From NCBI GenBank assembly GCA_003290165.1, contig QNQO01000534.1:558001-622000 (forward strand): a DNA stretch of 64,000 nt. The letters are read 5' to 3'. This DNA comes from Berberis thunbergii. Taxonomy: Eukaryota > Streptophyta > Magnoliopsida > Ranunculales > Berberidaceae. Positions 60,172-64,000 of this stretch are shown piece after piece. Within the stretch, counting starts at the first letter, position 1, and the number at the start of each line of letters is the position of its first letter. The translations under genes were made by a program, and so were the position numbers. The notes beneath the pieces are model-generated. The model was not told the origin of the DNA, ran no database searches, and saw nothing but the letters and a program-made list of their open reading frames with translations.

Positions 60172-60975
60172 AGGGGAGGTATTCAATTTGAGATTTGAAT
60201 GGACTTTGAATAATTTTAAATTTCGTGGATTTTAAAAGGTTTCAAATGATTTTACAAAATCCATATGGATTTTGATGAATTTTAAATGCTTGAATTTTGT
60301 AGATTTTATAAAAGTTTGTTATGGATTTCTATGGATTTTTATAAATATGTTATTAATCATAGGAAGCAATGAAAGAACATCACCTATATTGTTATTCATG
60401 CCAACACAAATCATAAAACATCAATTAAACAATTGTTTGTATGTTACGAGAATTTTACTTCAAATTTAAAAAAAATTCAAATACATTGAAGATGGTCCAA
60501 AAGTAATACAAATAAATATTTTACTTCAAATTGTTATTTCGGCCACCGCCACCTTTTTTCTCTCTTATTCTTCATCTTATTATTTAATCACCACCACCAC
60601 CACGCTATCGTCACCTCTCCTCTTCTTATTATTTTCCATTAATCACCACCGCCACCTCTCATCCCACCTCATTCCATTTTCATCTTCTTATTTTCAACCT
60701 CCTCCCCTTCACATTTTTTTTCTCCTATCTTCTTTTTCTTTTTATTTTTTTCTTCTTTTTCTTTTTGCCCTCACAAAGGTTCTAACAAGTGGGGAACCTC
60801 CACTCGCAGGAATCTTCGCAAGGGCGAAAAATAAAAATTTGAAAAATAAGAAGATATGAGAAAAATAGAACAAGAAAAACAAAGACAACAAAAGAAGAAA
60901 AAAAAGATAATAACAAAAAAAATGAAGAGAGAACAAGAATAAGAGAAAATAGAAGGAAGAGAATGAGACTGATAC

Positions 60976-61020
<45 letters not shown>

Positions 61021-61327
61021 GAACAAAGGAGAAAATGAAGTGCGGGTGGTGGTGCAGCTTGCGATGGTAGGGCATGATGGTGTGACCAGAAGTTGTGGGG
61101 CGAGGTGGTGTTGCTCTTGTGAAGAAATAAAAAAATGGAATGTGGGGAACCTCCACTCGCAGGAATCTTCGCAAGGGCGAAAAATAAAAATTTGAAAAAT
61201 AAGAAGATATGAGAAAAATAGAACAAGAAAAACAAAGACAACAAAAGAAGAAAAAAAAGATAATAACAAAAAAATGAAGAGAGAACAAGAATAAGAGAAA
61301 ATAGAAGGAAGAGAATGAGAATGATAC

Positions 61328-61381
<54 letters not shown>

Positions 61382-61887
61382 GAACAAAGGAGAAAATGAA
61401 GTGCGGGTGGTGGTGCAGCTTGCGATGGTAGGGCATGATGGTGTGGCCAGAAGTTGTGGGGGCGAGGTGGTGTTGCTCTTCTGAAGAAATAAAAAAATGG
61501 AATGTGACAGTGTCCTCCAGTGAAAATGGTGGTGTTATTTAACAATAACCAATAAAAATCCGTTGAAATATGAGAAGGGAAAGCTTAGATTTGGAATAAC
61601 TCTTGTTACATATATTTTCCACTCACAAATCCTTCAAAATCCACAACTTTAACAAATTCATTAAAATCCACTACTTTTTTAATACCCCTAATTTTGATAG
61701 ACTTTTGAAAAACATAAATTGATTACCACTGATTTTAATGGATTTTACAACAATCGTTTAAAATTCGTATTTAAATATTCCTAGATTTATACGTATTATT
61801 TTAAATTCTTAATTGAATACCACTGAATTTCAATAGATTTTAAAATCCTTTATAGTTAGTTAAAATTCGTAATTGAATACCATCCGC
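60172..61887. mobile_element. Non-coding TIR element of about 1.7 kb
   Basis: The left terminus AGGGGAGGTATTCAATT and, inverted, the right terminus GCGGATGGTATTCAATT form imperfect inverted repeats, with TAA on both sides (60169-60171 and 61888-61890). Sub-terminal regions on both sides are rich in GATTTTAAAATCC-type motifs. The interior is low complexity with a 353-bp tandem duplication. A TAA target would fit PIF/Harbinger, but the terminus is not diagnostic. A 25-bp direct repeat also brackets it (60139-60163 and 61909-61933). Confidence 0.5.
60789..61506. repeat. 353-bp tandem duplication with (TAA)n tracts
   Basis: Unit 1 is 60789-61141 and unit 2 starts at 61142; both begin GTGGGGAACCTCCACTCGC. 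Each has a (TAA)n tract (60975-61020 and 61327-61380). The long hydrophobic minus frames here are translations of simple repeat and should not be read as proteins. Confidence 0.93.
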
Positions 61888-61933
61888 TAAATGCTCGTTG
61901 CCTTCTTGCTAGAAGCCAAACCATTGGTTCATG

Positions 61934-62619
61934 TTCCGCGAAATCTCACGAAATTTCTTCGGATTTTTCATTTTTTGAAATTCCGAAAAGAAAAAGTGCG
62001 AAAAGCAAAATTACAAAATTGAAGAGGAGAGATGATTAGAGGAAGTAGAATTCAAATAAAGGGATGATGGGGGGAGGTTCGGCCTGTGGCGTGGAACTGA
62101 GTACAGACAGAGTGCGGGAGGAAGGAGGGAGGGGCGACAGTGGTAGAGGGTGGTTGATTTTGCATAGAAATGAAGTGAAGAGGTCTCTGAGGGATGGATA
62201 AGATGAAAGTTTCAGAACTTACCTTAATGGATTTGTTAATATGAAGAAAGAAAATGGAAACTTGGTAGATGTAGAAACAGAGAGAGTGAACTACACTGCT
62301 CTGTTATGCTGCTGATTTTGAAAAAAGATTAAAGAATTAGGGTTTTGGTTTTTCTCTTATCTGAAAGTGATGAAGTTGCGCTGGACTTAGGCTTGGTCAG
62401 TCAGTAAATATCTCAAACTTCATGCAACCTTTTTAGTTGGGCTGGGTTTACACACCCTCAAAGGCTTTAAGGTGTTTTGTTTTTATTGAGTTCGATATCC
62501 AAAAATTTCCTATTTATCCGTTGTGATGTGACATCATAACAAACAATTTATATGATATTTGATATTTATGCTTCGTTTCATGTGTTTAATAGGTTTATAT
62601 ATATATATATTTGTTACAT
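61934..62619. other. Intergenic, no gene seen
   Basis: It contains GGTTTTGGTTTTTCTC near 62341 and an (AT)n tract at 62599-62610. Its low-G+C spacer character and lack of frames give no gene call. Confidence 0.4.
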
Positions 62620-62627
62620 GTTTTATA

Positions 62628-63207
62628 GAGTATTCTAAAAAATGGCCTAGGCATTAGAGAAACGCCCAGATTAATAGTTGGGCGGGGTGAAAAATTGGAT
62701 AGGCGCCTAGACAAGTTTTGGGCGAGTTTTTTTTTATTTTTTTTGAATAAGACTGATTGTTTTATTATTTTATTTTTCTTTTGGAATAAATAATTTAATT
62801 GTTTTTTATTTAGTATATGTGAATGTAGATGAAATTCTCAAAAAATTTGCCAATACCAATTTTAGTAATGTAGATTTTATCAAACATGACTGAGGTCATT
62901 CATGCAATTTTAAGAAAAATAAAAGAGTATGTTTGAATATTTGTCCACAAATTCAACTTTGTATAAAGTATCCCTCATGATCAACTTCAGTCATTTGAGT
63001 TTTAATAAATTGTATTCATGATTGTTAATTTTTCATGTTTTTAAATTTTGCATATGTATCTTGGCGTTAAATTGAATATAATTGATAAAGTATCATGTTT
63101 AACTTTTATAAATTATTAAAGTTATAATACAAAAACTAAAATCGCCTAAGCCTCTAGGTGTTAGGTACCTACCTGTCGTCCGTCACCTAGTGCTTTTTAG
63201 AATATTG
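62628..63207. mobile_element. hAT-like non-autonomous element with TATTCTAAAAA ends
   Basis: It is flanked by perfect 8-bp duplications GTTTTATA (62620-62627 and 63208-63215). The left end GAGTATTCTAAAAAATGG and the inverted right end CAATATTCTAAAAAGCAC pair; inside, GCCTAGGC-type motifs recur on both sides. The 8-bp duplication points to hAT, although the termini lack the usual TAGGG/CAGGG start. Confidence 0.65.
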
Positions 63208-63236
63208 GTTTTATAAACTTTGAAAATTTATTTTAT

Positions 63237-64000
63237 ATGTTTTTCTTTCTCCTACTTTTTTTAGTGAAAATATTTGTTTAGCTCTCATGTAAAATTTATA
63301 TTGAAAAATTTGGTCACAACTCTTAACGGAAGTTAAATGATCTCAGGGTTTCTTGCCAGTCAACTTGGTCGGCTAGGCTTGACATTTAGAAATGATCGAT
63401 GGCCTAAAGGTGTTGATAATCCATATGACCTTTAAATGGGGCGTAGACATGTTTGGGCATTGCGTATGTTCATTAAGCAAATATATTAACTTTATGCATC
63501 ATCATAGAGATGGATGCATTTTCAGCATCTCTAGGATGATGGATGGTGATGGACCGGCCCTGCGTGGACCTCGCTCCCTAGCAAGGCTCTTTGTTATGTG
63601 ATTTGACAAATACGTACAAAGAGTATAAAATTATGCATGTTGTTGGAGTGAGCATTGTGGGCTACAATGTATGTGAATTAGCTTATGCAACTTACATATG
63701 CATTATCGTCATTGAAGCTACTTTGAAAGGATGAGGAGACATGCTAAGAAACGACTCAAATAGAACATGAGACCTTCTAGGGAGCGAGGTAAGGGGGGAG
63801 ATCCCTCCTCCTCGATATAAGCGATGTCACATATCTCGAGGTGATTTCACTCATCTCGAGCTCGTTCCCTAGACTTTCTGATAGAACATAAAGTAAAAAA
63901 GAAAAGTGGATAAAAGGTGATTGAAAAGTTGTGCAAGACAAATCGTTGGGTAGACGAACAATTTAAGTCAATAACTTTATGATAAATGAATGATTGTGAA
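63237..64000. repeat. Long direct repeat, right copy (cut by window end)
   Basis: At least 764 bp matching 58952-59716. It begins about 20 bp after the hAT-like element and is still homologous at the last base of the window. Confidence 0.92.
63769..63880. mobile_element. Foldback MITE, CGAGGAAA family, copy 9
   Basis: 112 bp flanked by ATAGAACAT (63760-63768 and 63881-63889). It is the duplicate of copy 8, carried inside the right direct repeat, so it does not represent an independent insertion. Confidence 0.78.

Noticed and set aside
60742..61545. Long hydrophobic minus-strand frames (up to about 200 residues) that look like membrane proteins
   Set aside because: They translate simple (TAA)n and GAA-rich tandem repeats in several frames at once; the Leu/Ile/Phe/Tyr runs are compositional.

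Overview
The window is nuclear DNA from a flowering plant, probably a eudicot. It has spliced GT-AG genes, Ty3/gypsy and Ty1/copia elements primed by initiator tRNA-Met, plant-type LINEs, CACTA and hAT elements, MITEs, and AT-rich intergenic sequence. Nothing in it fixes the genus. Gene density is very low. I support three host protein genes, one broken duplicate exon and one damaged tRNA; almost everything else is transposon-derived.

Layout. (1) 1-5 kb: AT-rich sequence with one small CACTA element. (2) 5.07-26.1 kb: a tandem duplication of about 5 kb whose copies have been filled by different insertions. Copy 1 holds a degenerate LINE (5214-8530), a young chromodomain Ty3/gypsy element (8663-14526) and two nested LTR-like elements (14537-19648 and 14869-18528), and ends in an orphan exon at 20527-20640. 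Copy 2 (about 20701-26095) holds a hAT MITE, the fuller LTR-like copy (21938-24894) and the last exon of an intact two-exon small gene (25929-26652, minus). (3) 27.4-32.5 kb: an older, broken Ty1/copia element on the minus strand. (4) 33-44 kb: gene-free, with foldback MITEs, two SINE-like copies and local tandem duplications. (5) 44.7-48.8 kb: a seven-exon Sec14/CRAL-TRIO gene (plus). (6) 50.5-51.9 kb: a YIF1-family gene (minus), whose leader intron may reach about 58.0 kb across duplicated LINE fragments and a tRNA-Ser relic. (7) 58-64 kb: repeats, including a TIR element of about 1.7 kb, a hAT-like element and a direct duplication running off the window.

The host genes are unrelated in function: phosphoinositide/lipid transfer (Sec14-like), ER-Golgi trafficking (YIF1) and an uncharacterised small protein. 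They do not form a pathway.

The most distinctive signal is a family of 110-219 bp foldback elements rich in GCGAGGAAA-type motifs. I see nine copies, seven with perfect 9-bp (or longer) target-site duplications, one degenerate, and one copy inserted inside another. Several other insertions can be delimited to the base because target duplications or an unfilled paralogous site are present in the same window.
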